From: CAIQPS01 sp963783835
GTDB lineage: Bacteria; Actinomycetota; Thermoleophilia; RBG-16-64-13
DNA length: 64,000 bases
NCBI GenBank assembly: GCA_963783835.1
Contig: CAWAOX010000019.1
Span: forward strand, 1 to 64,000
Reading direction: 5' to 3'
Both the position numbers and the translations under genes were made by a program. A model generated the notes under the pieces. The model was not told the DNA's origin and ran no database searches. It saw nothing but the letters and a program-made list of their open reading frames with translations. Positions 27,899 to 35,372 of this stretch are shown in pieces (the stretch's first letter is position 1; every line of letters starts with the position of its first letter).

Positions 27899-28876
27899 TC
27901 ATACCGCAACCTCCAGGCCGTCCGCGGCAAACGTGACCTGCCCGTCGAAGCCTCCAGTGCGCAGCGTGGCCCACACCGATTCCTGGTCGACCTTGCCGGC
28001 TCGGAAATGGGTGAGGAGGAGATGCTTGACCCCCGCGGCCGAGGCCATCCGGGCGATCTCGTCCATGGTCGCGTGAGGACGGACGGAGAAATCGCCACCG
28101 TACCTCCCGGCCGGGCGATACCGCGGTTCCAGGGCCTCTACTGGGGCCATCTTGTACACGAGATCCCCGGCCCAGCGCTCGTCGCCGTCCATCACCAGCA
28201 TGTCGGCTCCCCGGGCGAGGTCCACCAGGCGCTCGTCGAAAGAGGTATCGCCCGAGACGACCACGGATTTGCCCCCCGCTTCGAAGCGGTACCCGATGTC
28301 ATACATCGTGTGAGTCAACTCGGCCGTTGTGATGCGCACCTCACCCAGCGCAAACTGCTGGGAACCCGTGATCTCCTTGATCTCCACCCCGTCGAACATG
28401 CCCGTGCCGGTAAGGCCTCTCGGCATTTCCCGAAGCCAGCGATAGCAGAGATCGTCCTTGAAGAAGGTGGTGAGGAATTCGTGTAGCTTGGCCGCGCCGG
28501 GGGGACCGGCAACCGTCACTTCCTTGCCGCCGGTGAGCCAGCGGTTGGTCATGATGTCAAAGAAGTCGTTGGTATGATCCTGGTGAAAATGCGTGAAGCA
28601 GAGGGCGGCGATATCCCTGAAGGCAAACGTGCCCTTCTCGCCCCGAAGGAAGCTGTTCTGGGCGCCGTTGCCCATGTCGACCACGTAGTACTTGCCCTTG
28701 CACTGGATCATGGAGCACGCACTGGCTCTCTCCAGGCTGGGCTGAGGGTTGCCGGTGCCGACGGTGATGACGCTGAAGTCGGTCTCGTGCGGATAGGGTG
28801 GAAGCGGTGGGGGCGGTCCGGAGCCGTCCGACACCGGAAGCGCCCGAGAACCCTGTGTCTCACTGCTCAAAGCCAC
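27899..28876 (-). CDS. Cytoplasmic MBL-fold metallohydrolase, second unexported copy
   Basis: A 325-residue MBL-fold protein without signal sequence. Metal motif HFHQDH is at residues 96-101, with ELTHTMYDIGYRF, VSGDTSFDERL and LLTHFRAG downstream. It shares the family-specific stretch RWLTGGKEVTVAGPPGAAKLHEF but is more diverged from the other three than they are from each other, and has a short acidic/Trp region (DGDERWAGDL) where they have DCDAF. It starts with GTG 28876 and GGAAGG upstream. It lies between the cyclase-family gene and the DUF1566 lipoprotein in the operon driven from about 31.1 kb. Confidence 0.8.
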   Translation of the reverse strand: MALSSETQGSRALPVSDGSGPPPPLPPYPHETDFSVITVGTGNPQPSLERASACSMIQCKGKYYVVDMGNGAQNSFLRGEKGTFAFRDIAALCFTHFHQDHTNDFFDIMTNRWLTGGKEVTVAGPPGAAKLHEFLTTFFKDDLCYRWLREMPRGLTGTGMFDGVEIKEITGSQQFALGEVRITTAELTHTMYDIGYRFEAGGKSVVVSGDTSFDERLVDLARGADMLVMDGDERWAGDLVYKMAPVEALEPRYRPAGRYGGDFSVRPHATMDEIARMASAAGVKHLLLTHFRAGKVDQESVWATLRTGGFDGQVTFAADGLEVAV

Positions 28877-28965
28877 TCACCGATCCTTCCTTGTGAAACT
28901 GTGTCGATGTCTGCGTCCTCTACCTGACCTATCCCAACGCAGTCAGGATAGGCATCGTATTGTTG

Positions 28966-29775
28966 TCAGCCATCCCCGTCGCACCTGCTCGCGGCAGATC
29001 CGCGCGCCGACTCTCCGACGATGGCGACAGCTCGGCACCAGCCCCCTGTGCAGCCCTCGAACTTGACCGGAAGCGCCGAGACCAAAAAACCGACCGGGGC
29101 GGGGATCCGGTCGAGGTTGGCGAGTTTTTCTATCTGCAGATACTCTCGCTCCCGACCGTGTAGATGGACCGGCCACAGCTCGTTGCGGGAACCCGTTCTT
29201 CTGTACGATTCGACCATGGCCGCAACCGGACGATCCAGAGTCCACGCGTCGATCCCGATGCACCGGACACCCCGATCCAGCAACCAGTCGAGTCCTTCAA
29301 CGCCTAGACCGGACTGCATCGCCAGATAGGTGTCCTCATCGGTGCCCCAGTACGCGTCGCAGCCGGTGTGAAGAAGGACGATGTCGCCAGCCTGCAGTTC
29401 ATGACCGATCTTGCCCAACGCGAGCGCCAGGTCTTCTGCCGTTATCTCGGAACCGGGCTCTTTGTGCCGCATGTCGAGGACCACTCCGGGGCCGAAGCAC
29501 CATTCCAGCGGAACCTGGTCGATGCTCCTGGCAGGCTTGCCCTCGCTCAGGGGTCCGTAGTGCAGGGGGGCGTCCACGTGGGTCCCCGAGTGGGCGCTGC
29601 CGCAGATCGAATCCGTGGCAAGAGCCTGAGCTTCAGGAAAATCGGACGCCGTCAGCCCGGCCAATCGCGCCAGGCGATGCGCACCGGCAGCGTGGTCCGA
29701 ATGCTCGATGGTCGGAGGATGGGGCTCCGTCGCCCCATTCTGATGACTGACGCTGAGATCGACTATCGTGAACAC
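28966..29775 (-). CDS. Cyclase-family (PF04199) metallohydrolase
   Basis: A 269-residue member of the putative cyclase/kynurenine formamidase-like family. The metal-binding signature is HSGTHVDAPLHY (HxGTHxDxPxH), with DMRHKEPG, GDIVLLHTGCDAYWG, CIGIDAWTLDRP and a C-terminal KFEGCTGGWCRAVAI. Family members hydrolyse amides, lactones or cyclic diketones, the type of reaction needed to open a reduced, dearomatised ring. It starts with GTG 29775, four bases after the upstream gene's stop. Ring opening in this pathway is my inference from family chemistry and context. Confidence 0.78.
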   Translation of the reverse strand: MFTIVDLSVSHQNGATEPHPPTIEHSDHAAGAHRLARLAGLTASDFPEAQALATDSICGSAHSGTHVDAPLHYGPLSEGKPARSIDQVPLEWCFGPGVVLDMRHKEPGSEITAEDLALALGKIGHELQAGDIVLLHTGCDAYWGTDEDTYLAMQSGLGVEGLDWLLDRGVRCIGIDAWTLDRPVAAMVESYRRTGSRNELWPVHLHGREREYLQIEKLANLDRIPAPVGFLVSALPVKFEGCTGGWCRAVAIVGESARGSAASRCDGDG

Positions 29776-29778
29776 CGG

Positions 29779-31002
29779 CTAGCCCAGAACTTCCTTCGCC
29801 AGTGACAGAAACTCCTCGTCAGTCACCAGGCCTCGCTTTTCGGTGCCAAGTACCTTTACTCTCTGAAGCAGCGCTTCGAACTTCTCCTTGTCCTCCGCAT
29901 ATCCGAGTCCGAGTTCTTTCATCTTGGTTGTCACCGATGCGTATCCGCTCTTCTTCCCAAGGACCGCTCTTGGCCGCTGGCCTACGAACGCTGGGTTCAA
30001 CGAGAACATCGCGAGGGGTTGCTCGTAAACCATGTCGATACCGATGCCCGACTCCCTGGTGAAGTTGCCCGACCCCACGATGGGCTTGTTGGGCGCCATC
30101 GGGAAACCGGTCAAATCCTGCACCAGCGCCGAGAGTTCGGCGAGCCGATCGTAGCTGAAGCCCCAGTCGTACCCGTACATGGTCCGTAGGGCCACGACCA
30201 CCTCCTCCAGGGCGGCATTCCCGGTCCTCTCCCCGAGGCCGTTGATACAGGTATGGACCACACTTGCGCCCGCCTCGACCGCTGCCATCTCGTTCGCCAC
30301 GGCCATACCCAGATCGTTGTGGGTGTGGATCTCCACCGGCAGACCGGTCGTCTCTTTCACTAGCCCCACCAGATGTTTGATGGCCGCCGGGATCGCGCAG
30401 CCTGTGGTGTCGACCACGCCCACCGAATCCGGAGGTGCTTCCTCCATCACGCGCTTCAGCAGTTCCTCGAAGTCGGGCAGGACGGCCCGGGTAGTGTCGT
30501 AGGGAAAGAAGACCGTGTACAGCCCCAGTTCACGCGACCTCTTGATCGCCCGCAAGCTTTGCTCTAGAACGCGCTGCATGGTCCACTTGAACTGGTACGT
30601 CAGCTTGGGCTCGCCCACCGGAACTTCGATGATCACGCCTGCTGCACCGCAGTCGCTGGCGACCTCGATGTCCTTCTCCATCGCGCGCACGAAGGCGAAG
30701 ACCTTGGCCTTTTTTGCCCTTCTCGCGATCTCCGTGATCGCCTCGGCATCCTCCACCGAGACGGCGGGCATGCCGGCCTCGATGCGGTGGACCCCGAGCT
30801 CGTCGAGCATCCCGGCGATCTGGATCTTGTCGTTCTTTCTGAGCACCACCCCGGGAGTCTGCTCGCCGTCGCGAAGGGTCGCGTCATGTATCTGCACCTC
30901 AGCGGGCAACTCGAACTTGCTCCTGACCTCGGGGAGGAAGTTGAGGCTGCTCGTCCACCACGATTCGGATCTCCATTCTTCGTTCACGGCCTCGTGACCC
31001 AT
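29779..31002 (-). CDS. DRE-TIM metallolyase, homocitrate/2-isopropylmalate synthase-like
   Basis: A 407-residue HMGL-like TIM-barrel enzyme. The catalytic/metal motif DATLRDGEQTPG is near residue 40, IEAGMPAVS follows, HTHNDLGMAVAN holds the HxH metal ligands, and NGLGERTGNAALEEVV is the family signature. The C-terminal region (KPIVGSGNFTRESGIG, VLGKKSGYAS) resembles LeuA/NifV-type synthases without a full allosteric domain. Such enzymes condense acyl-CoA with 2-oxo acids or run aldol-type cleavage. In a catabolic operon, cleavage of a hydroxy-dicarboxylate ring-opening product is possible, but biosynthetic homocitrate or citramalate formation cannot be excluded. The start has GGGAGGA upstream. 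It is the first gene of the operon. Confidence 0.8.
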   Translation of the reverse strand: MGHEAVNEEWRSESWWTSSLNFLPEVRSKFELPAEVQIHDATLRDGEQTPGVVLRKNDKIQIAGMLDELGVHRIEAGMPAVSVEDAEAITEIARRAKKAKVFAFVRAMEKDIEVASDCGAAGVIIEVPVGEPKLTYQFKWTMQRVLEQSLRAIKRSRELGLYTVFFPYDTTRAVLPDFEELLKRVMEEAPPDSVGVVDTTGCAIPAAIKHLVGLVKETTGLPVEIHTHNDLGMAVANEMAAVEAGASVVHTCINGLGERTGNAALEEVVVALRTMYGYDWGFSYDRLAELSALVQDLTGFPMAPNKPIVGSGNFTRESGIGIDMVYEQPLAMFSLNPAFVGQRPRAVLGKKSGYASVTTKMKELGLGYAEDKEKFEALLQRVKVLGTEKRGLVTDEEFLSLAKEVLG

Positions 31003-31112
31003 CGACTATCCTCCCTCAATGACACAGCGCACCCCTTCTCCCTCCGCCGCGGGTCGAAAGCACCCGCTTGCAGGACAACATGTACGGATCGTCGCTCAAG
31101 AGTATCGACTAG

Positions 31113-31175
31113 TGAGACAAACGTATCATTATATTGGGACTATTCTACCCTTTCGGTGATCCTCTCCGGTGTCAA
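31113..31175 (-). promoter_or_regulatory. Regulon operator and TTGACA box upstream of the metallolyase operon
   Basis: TGAGACAAACGTATCA (31113-31128), 110 nt before the start codon, with TTGACA on the minus strand (31170-31175) 41 nt upstream. An A/T-rich CCAATATAATGATACG spans the junction. The left arm is TGAGA rather than TGATA, as in the site at 44234. Confidence 0.68.
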
Positions 31176-31226
31176 TGCGCCAAGCCTTTAGCGCGGGTGG
31201 CTCGGCCGCTTAGGCGCCTCTCCTCG

Positions 31227-32405
31227 CTAGATATGGTGGCGCGGCGGCCGGGGTGCACCCAGAGTCCGCACCGCACGCACGTAGTTGTAGATCCTGATCG
31301 CGTCTTTCTGAGGACCGCCACCCTCGAGGAAGCAGGCCGGGTCACCGACCATGGGGTCGGACCTCATGGCACCCGCCCCGTGCACGTCGTATTCGTCCTC
31401 AGGTCGAGCCGACGTCTTGCCCGTGGCCTTGCCGAAAGCCACATACACCGCCTGCCCAGGCATGTCTACAAAGGGCGTGCTGCTCCAGAACCAGCCCTTG
31501 GGGTCGCTCATCTGGAAGATGGGATTGATCGCCGGGATGAAATCGTAGTCGACGATGCTGTGGAGTTCCTTCTGGTCCGGCAGGCGCCAATCCTCGTAGC
31601 CCGCAAGCTGAAGGTCCTCCGCATAGGCCAAAGCCTCACGCCAATCCCTGCCCTTGCCGTCGTCGGTCTTCTGCCACATGAGTCCCGTGGCCCGATCGCT
31701 GATGGTGCCATCGCCGTTGTCGACGAATTCATTGATCCCGTACGCGGGTCCCCGCACGCACCGGATGCACCAGGTCTGCACGCCGTTGTAGGGATGGTTC
31801 TCCTTGGGATAGCTCTTGATGCGGCCGTCGGTGAAGTTGTAGCCGAAGAAGGTGGGAGCGACGTGCATGACCCCCGGCTCGATCTTCTTCTCTCCGAAGT
31901 CCACCCACCAATCGGAGAATAGGACAGACTTTGAGATGTACGAGGTGGTGGTGATCAGCTGGGAGTCGATGAACCTATAGCCGTCCACGTTCGCCGGCCC
32001 GTAGGTGAGATCGAAGTAGCGCTCGTCGAAGTAGGGCTTGCGGGGATGCATGGTCCCGTTGGCATCCACCAGAGAGATGAGCTCCTTGATGCTGGGAACC
32101 CGCCAGTCGTCGTGGCCGCCGAGGCGCAGCCTCGCGGCGTAGTCCTCCCCCTCGTACCAGGTGATCCGGCCTTCGAGCGAATCCGGCTTGGCGTCGGTGG
32201 TCTTCTGCCAGACAAGCCCCGTGTTCAGATCGGAGACGGTGCCGTCTCCGTTGTCCTGGTAGGCGGGTTCCAGGCGAGGATACTGGGCATCCTGCCCGTA
32301 GAAAGGCTCTCCCGGTTCCGGCCTCGGTATTTCTCCCCGCGGGCCGAAGAAGCGCTTCATGTTGGTGCCGATGATCGGGTAGCTCAGCTTCTCCACGCGA
32401 CTCAC
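31227..32405 (-). CDS. DUF1566 (Lcl C-terminal-like) protein without signal peptide
   Basis: A 392-residue paralogue of the lipoprotein at 26448-27833. It has two repeats: VSDLNTGLVWQKTTDAK...DWRVPSIKELISLVD and ISDRATGLMWQKTDDG...DWRLPDQKELHSIVDY. It also shares PGEPFYGQDAQYP and the terminal GGGPQKDAIRIYNYVRAVR with the lipoprotein. The start is GTG 32405 (VSRVEKLSYPIIG), overlapping the ferredoxin stop codon as GTGA, so translation is coupled to the ferredoxin. There is no export signal. Tight coupling to a flavoprotein/ferredoxin module suggests a cytoplasmic partner role, but the function is unknown. Confidence 0.8.
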   Translation of the reverse strand: MSRVEKLSYPIIGTNMKRFFGPRGEIPRPEPGEPFYGQDAQYPRLEPAYQDNGDGTVSDLNTGLVWQKTTDAKPDSLEGRITWYEGEDYAARLRLGGHDDWRVPSIKELISLVDANGTMHPRKPYFDERYFDLTYGPANVDGYRFIDSQLITTTSYISKSVLFSDWWVDFGEKKIEPGVMHVAPTFFGYNFTDGRIKSYPKENHPYNGVQTWCIRCVRGPAYGINEFVDNGDGTISDRATGLMWQKTDDGKGRDWREALAYAEDLQLAGYEDWRLPDQKELHSIVDYDFIPAINPIFQMSDPKGWFWSSTPFVDMPGQAVYVAFGKATGKTSARPEDEYDVHGAGAMRSDPMVGDPACFLEGGGPQKDAIRIYNYVRAVRTLGAPRPPRHHI

Positions 32406-32620
32406 CCCCAGCCCAGCAGATAGGGTTTGGGCCAGCCCGGCTTGAGATAGATGGCCTTTTCGGGACACTCGAGGCACTGGCCACAGAGCATGCAGTCCTT
32501 CTGGTAACGGATCTGAGCCTTGCGGGCTTCGCGGTCCATGCGGATGACGTCCATGGGGCAATTGCGCACGCATATGCCACAGCCGTTGCAGAGTGCGGGG
32601 TCTATCACTTCGATAGCCAT
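32402..32620 (-). CDS. Small ferredoxin, two cluster motifs, second one atypical
   Basis: A 72-residue ferredoxin. The first motif CNGCGICVRNCP is a normal CX2CX2CX3CP. The second, CMLCGQCLECP, has only two residues before the last Cys (CX2CX2CX2CP). It should carry one or two [4Fe-4S] clusters and serve as electron partner of the adjacent FAD-dependent oxidoreductase, whose gene ends 5 nt upstream. It begins MAIEVIDPALCNGCG, very similar to the ferredoxin at 34381. It overlaps the DUF1566 start. Confidence 0.85.
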   Translation of the reverse strand: MAIEVIDPALCNGCGICVRNCPMDVIRMDREARKAQIRYQKDCMLCGQCLECPEKAIYLKPGWPKPYLLGWG

Positions 32621-32625
32621 GGCCG

Positions 32626-34368
32626 CTACCTCCCTTCCTTACCGGCGGGCACCCCGAGGGGGCCGCTCGCATCCGCCCCACCCGCGACGCCCCCCGGCGA
32701 CTCGTTGGGAAGCCGCATCGGATACCGCTCTTCATAGGACTTCGCGGGGTCAGGGCGCCACTCGGCCGGGATCGGCTCCTTGAAGGCCTTCATGACGCCG
32801 CCTTCCTCTTTTAGCCGCACCCAGGCCAGCCACTCGGCGTCATTGCGGCCCGGAAAGTCCTCCCGGTAGTGCGTGCCCCGGCTCTCGGTCCGGAACAGCG
32901 ACGAGCGCAGCTTCATCTCAGCGCTGGTGACCATGTTCGCGGTCTCATGGGCCAGGCGCAGTTCGTGGTCATCGCGCGCGTAGAGCTTGGGCACGATGTG
33001 GTCGCGCAAGTATTCGACGGTGTTGAGGGCGGTCTGCAACCGGTCTCCCTGCTTGATGTAGAGCACGAAGTAGGGAGCCAGGGTGTTCTGGAGCACCTGA
33101 GTGACCCAATGCGGCGTGAAGCCGCCCTTCCTCTCGAGAGGCCCGAGCAGCCGCGCGGTCGCCTGGGTCACAACGCGGTCATCGAGCGCGCCGGCGCCCG
33201 CCGCCGCAAGCCGCTTCGCTTCTTCTGCCGCCCCCAGGCCCGCGCGGGCACCCGTCGCCGCGGCGTGCATCGTCGCGAAGCCGAACCCCGAGTACGAGGC
33301 GCCGATGAAACAGGTTCCACAGCTGTCTCCGCCGGCGTAGAGTCCGGGGACCTGCGTCGCGCAGTCGTCGTCAAGGGGAACGATGCCGCTCGTCGCGTGG
33401 CCGAGCATCGATCCGTGCGCGCCGGGACCGCTCACCGGATGGATGCCCCGACGGCCGAGGTCGGCGATGAGCGGGGCCCGTCCCTCGTGGGCCTCATACT
33501 CGGCGTCGAGCCAGCCGTGCCAGGCCATGCCTCGCGCCGGTACCGCGTCTCCTTCGGCGTTGACCAGCTTAGGGATCTGGTACATGCCGGGCAGGGCCGC
33601 CGAGCCACCCGACGAGAAGAACAGATACATCGGCGGCCAGGCGGGCTGATCCGGGTCGGTGGAGTGGGGGGCGACGAACTCCTTGCTGGTGATCACCGCT
33701 CCCACCCGGTAGGCCATCACGTGCCCGTCTGCCGTCATTTCGTGCGTGGGATAGCCGATCGGCCTGAAGCCGCCCCCGCCGGCGCACATCGCCACGGCCT
33801 TCGCTTTGATCACCTGGGGCTCGTTGCCTTCTATCGCGAAGCCGATGGCGCCGACTACCCGGCCCTCCTGCTTGAGCAGTTCGGTGACCATAAATCTATC
33901 CTTGAGCTTCACCCCGCTGCGTATCACGTGCTTCCTCAGGATCTCCGGGAAGCCGGGCAGCCAGTGGACCACTTCGCTCACGATCGGGGGGAACTTGTCT
34001 TTGTCGGGCAACTCGATGTTCTTGTACGGGTGAGGCAGACGCACGAACTCGCCGTCCTTTTCGAGGAAGCGGACCCCCCACGAGCGGAGGTCGGCGAAGC
34101 GCTCCCGGGAGTCGCGGAAAACAAGCTCGTTCCAGTGCCGGTTGTTGACGTATTCGCCGACGACGTTCACCTGGGTCAGCCACTGGTCCATATCGTGGCC
34201 CCAGTCAGGGTTGAACACCGCCGTGTCCCCGGCGTACGGGGTCTCGCCGGAACGGCTGACATAGCCCTTGTCTACCAGAAGCACGTTCAGCCCTTGCTCA
34301 CGCGCCTTGACCGCCGCGAAGCAGCCGGCCATCCCTCCGCCGATCACAAGTACGTCACACTCGATCAC
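32626..34368 (-). CDS. FAD-dependent oxidoreductase, fumarate reductase/AprA-like
   Basis: A 580-residue flavoprotein. The N-terminal dinucleotide motif VLVIGGGMAGCFAA leads to VLLVDKGYVSRSG. Mid-protein AVAMCAGGGGFRPIGYP and the C-terminal GLYAGGDSCG complete the FAD site. The C-terminal helical region (NTVEYLRDHIVPKLYARDDHELRLAHETANMV, FRTESRGTHYREDFP) resembles succinate dehydrogenase/adenylylsulfate reductase flavoprotein subunits. It starts with GTG 34368 and AGGAGGT upstream. It is paired with ferredoxins on both sides and is clearly paralogous to the gene at 35369-37030. The substrate is unknown; reduction or dehydrogenation of a pathway ring compound or enoate is a reasonable guess. 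Confidence 0.82.
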   Translation of the reverse strand: MIECDVLVIGGGMAGCFAAVKAREQGLNVLLVDKGYVSRSGETPYAGDTAVFNPDWGHDMDQWLTQVNVVGEYVNNRHWNELVFRDSRERFADLRSWGVRFLEKDGEFVRLPHPYKNIELPDKDKFPPIVSEVVHWLPGFPEILRKHVIRSGVKLKDRFMVTELLKQEGRVVGAIGFAIEGNEPQVIKAKAVAMCAGGGGFRPIGYPTHEMTADGHVMAYRVGAVITSKEFVAPHSTDPDQPAWPPMYLFFSSGGSAALPGMYQIPKLVNAEGDAVPARGMAWHGWLDAEYEAHEGRAPLIADLGRRGIHPVSGPGAHGSMLGHATSGIVPLDDDCATQVPGLYAGGDSCGTCFIGASYSGFGFATMHAAATGARAGLGAAEEAKRLAAAGAGALDDRVVTQATARLLGPLERKGGFTPHWVTQVLQNTLAPYFVLYIKQGDRLQTALNTVEYLRDHIVPKLYARDDHELRLAHETANMVTSAEMKLRSSLFRTESRGTHYREDFPGRNDAEWLAWVRLKEEGGVMKAFKEPIPAEWRPDPAKSYEERYPMRLPNESPGGVAGGADASGPLGVPAGKEGR

Positions 34369-34380
34369 GTTCGTTACCTC

Positions 34381-34602
34381 CTAGCCCCAACTCGTGATGA
34401 ACGGAGTCGCCTTGTAGGGAGTCACGGTTATCGCGTCGACCGGGCAATCCAGGGCACACTGATTGCAGATCATGCACTCTTCCGCGTAGCGGATCACGGC
34501 CTTCCCGCTCTCGTCGTCCATGCGAATCACGTCCATGGGGCAACTGTCAACGCAATCTCCACACCCGATGCATGCATCCTCGTCTATCTTCTCTATTGCC
34601 AC
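34381..34602 (-). CDS. Small 2[4Fe-4S] ferredoxin
   Basis: A 73-residue ferredoxin with two normal motifs, CIGCGDCVDSCP and CMICNQCALDCP. I choose GTG 34602 (VAIEKIDEDACIGCG) because GAGGTGG lies five bases upstream and the paralogue begins MAIEVID; a GTG at 34614 overlapping the SDR stop is possible. It is probably the redox partner of the first FAD-dependent oxidoreductase, whose SDR neighbour separates the two, or of the second one, which starts 13 nt downstream. Confidence 0.85.
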   Translation of the reverse strand: MAIEKIDEDACIGCGDCVDSCPMDVIRMDDESGKAVIRYAEECMICNQCALDCPVDAITVTPYKATPFITSWG

Positions 34603-34610
34603 ATTCCACC

Positions 34611-35372
34611 TCACACTGCGGCCGTCAGGCCTCCGTCGACATATAGGATCTGTCCGGTCACGTAATCAGAAGCCGGCGATGCAAAGAAGAGCACCGGGCC
34701 GACAATATCCTCCGGCTGCGCCCATCGACCCAGCGGGATGCGTCTCACCAGGTCGGCCGTCGCGTTGGGGTTGGAGAGGATGCCGGTGGTGAACCCGGTC
34801 TCCACCACCGTGGGAGCGATCGCGTTGACATACACGTGGTGAGGCGCCCACTCGACGGCGAGGGCCCGGGTCAGAGAATCGACGGCTCCCTTGCTGGCAC
34901 AATAATCGGCCACGCCCGCCGGTGCCCCGAACCTGCCCCGAACGGATGAGATGTTCACTATCTTGCCACCGCCTCGGCGGATCATCTCGCTTCCAAAGAC
35001 CCGGCAGCAGATGAAGGTGCCGACCGTATTCACCTCCAGGGTCTCACGCAACTTCTCGATGGGGATCGATATAGAGGGCATGCGCGCGGCAACGCCCACC
35101 GCGTTGACCAGGATTTCGACCTCACCCCAGGAATCGCGGAGGGCCCGAGCCAACTCCGCAACCGACTGTTCGTCGGCCACCTCGACCATATGCGCCGACG
35201 CCTGGCGTCCGAGGCTCCGCACGCGGGCGGCGGCCGAGGCCGCGCTCTCCAGGTCTTTGTCGGCTACCGCCACGTCGGCTCCGTGCCCGGCGAGACCGGC
35301 CGCGACAGCGGCGCCTATCCCTCCCGCCCCCACTACGAGCGCCCTCTTGCCGGTCAGGTCCAGCAGGCTCAT
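34611..35372 (-). CDS. SDR-family NAD(P)-dependent oxidoreductase
   Basis: A 253-residue classical short-chain dehydrogenase. The cofactor loop GAGGIGAAVAAG lies at residues 16-27. VNAVG (with Asn90) is followed by Asn114 in LEVNTVGTF, catalytic Ser142/143 in NISSVRG and Tyr157/Lys161 in DYCASK. A C-terminal DYVTGQILYVDGGLT completes the fold. ADKD after the second beta strand suggests NAD(H) preference. The ATG overlaps the upstream flavoprotein stop (ATGA). Reduction of a polyhydroxybenzene or of a cyclic diketone is compatible with the family, but any secondary alcohol/ketone is possible. Confidence 0.85.
   Translation of the reverse strand: MSLLDLTGKRALVVGAGGIGAAVAAGLAGHGADVAVADKDLESAASAAARVRSLGRQASAHMVEVADEQSVAELARALRDSWGEVEILVNAVGVAARMPSISIPIEKLRETLEVNTVGTFICCRVFGSEMIRRGGGKIVNISSVRGRFGAPAGVADYCASKGAVDSLTRALAVEWAPHHVYVNAIAPTVVETGFTTGILSNPNATADLVRRIPLGRWAQPEDIVGPVLFFASPASDYVTGQILYVDGGLTAAV

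Noticed and set aside
32869..34665. 598-codon open frame opposite the flavoprotein gene
   Set aside because: Antisense shadow of a well-supported FAD-dependent oxidoreductase; no motifs of its own.
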